From the NCBI GenBank assembly GCA_001298555.1, contig LJCW01000043.1:42271-106270 (forward strand): DNA of 64,000 bases. Direction: 5' to 3'. This document shows positions 63,764 to 64,000 of the stretch, in pieces. Positions within the stretch are counted from its first letter, which is position 1. Each line of letters starts with the position of its first letter. The position numbers and the translations under genes were made by a program. This DNA comes from Actinobacteria bacterium OV450 (GTDB lineage Bacteria > Actinomycetota > Actinomycetes > Streptomycetales > Streptomycetaceae). The notes beneath the pieces were generated by a model. That model saw only the letters and a program-made list of their open reading frames with translations, ran no database searches and was not told the DNA's origin.

Positions 63764-64000
63764 GTGCGCGCTCAGCGGCCGGCCAGAACCGCCGCGTGGG
63801 CGCGGGCCCGGCGCACCGGGCTGTGCCGCACGCCGGCCTGGGCGAGCGCCGGGGCCGGCGCGGTCGCTGCCGCCGGTCCCCTCCGGGTGGGGCGGCGGGC
63901 GGGCGAACCCGTCCTGCCACTGGGGCTGTTCAAGATCCGCACCTTCACCCTCTGCTCGGTGATCAGCTTCGTCGTCGGGTTCGCGATGTTCGGTGCGATG
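63764..64000 (+). pseudogene. 5'-truncated MFS (DHA2-type) transporter fragment, runs off window
   Basis: The plus-strand frame from about 63764 becomes recognisable at 63905: EPVLPLGLFKIRTFTLCSVI then SFVVGFAMFGAM, the segment that in DHA2 exporters lies after helix 8, near residue 260-290 of a full protein. The 200 bp in front are a non-homologous Arg/Ala-rich stretch, and a secreted-protein gene plus terminator lie just before. The N-terminal half of the transporter is therefore missing. The right end lies outside the window. Confidence 0.6.

Overview
The window looks like a piece of a Streptomyces chromosome. It is very GC-rich with many GTG starts. It carries the actinobacterial HspR/HAIR heat-shock regulon, an ECF41 sigma factor, an F420/PPOX-type protein and long alanine- and proline-rich tails. 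It also holds three perfect copies of the Streptomyces parS sequence GTTTCACGTGAAAC (9401, 13967, 61912). Because parS clusters around oriC, this is probably core chromosome near the origin, although dnaA/oriC itself is not in the window.

Left part (1-31 kb). An AI-2E transporter (cut by the window edge) and a PAS-GAF-SpoIIE-kinase regulator face away from aspS. aspS is followed, after a bidirectional terminator, by a von Willebrand protein with a huge Ala/Glu/Pro tail, and by a Tat-exported PhoX phosphatase preceded by a likely PHO box. Next come a decayed sensor kinase, a FUSC membrane protein, small membrane and secreted proteins, a sortase-fold protein that has lost its catalytic His and Cys, and a cobalamin-riboswitch-controlled cobalt uptake operon (cbtB-cbtA plus an 81-aa membrane protein) with a catalytically degenerate histidine-phosphatase homologue next to it. 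Purine/amine metabolism follows (uricase, a class III aminotransferase), then ECF41, an amino-acid permease, an alpha/beta hydrolase with a divergent TetR, a secreted esterase-like hydrolase beside a two-component system, and a TetR/DHA2 efflux pair with two matching operators.

Accessory island (31.5-36.1 kb). Between the efflux pump and tRNA-Gly(CCC) lie a deletion-fused toxin/immunity remnant, a frameshifted tyrosine-recombinase fragment, an intact predicted ESX/type VII-type nuclease toxin with its putative immunity protein, and a two-gene unit of a membrane protein plus a membrane-anchored Mrr-like nuclease. This looks like the residue of an integrative element targeting the tRNA, reused as a conflict locus.

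Right part (36-64 kb). dcd and a phosphoribosyltransferase form a coupled pair. A Yip1 protein, a secreted protein whose 5' end is duplicated in inverted orientation, a large membrane Fe-S reductase and a sugar transferase lead to the dnaK-grpE-dnaJ-hspR operon, which has two HAIR operators. clpB has a third. Between them is a LuxR-type regulator divergent from a coupled pair encoding a repeat-bearing secreted peptide and a degraded Rieske-like protein. The right end holds a YbjN protein, a GPI-mannosyltransferase-like protein, a class I aminotransferase, a Cys/Ser repeat membrane peptide, DUF2617, a membrane-fused spermidine synthase, an SRPBCC protein, an aldose epimerase, pyrE, fba, a secreted protein and a 5'-truncated MFS fragment at the window edge.

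All functional calls come from reading the sequence. No alignment or database search was run.
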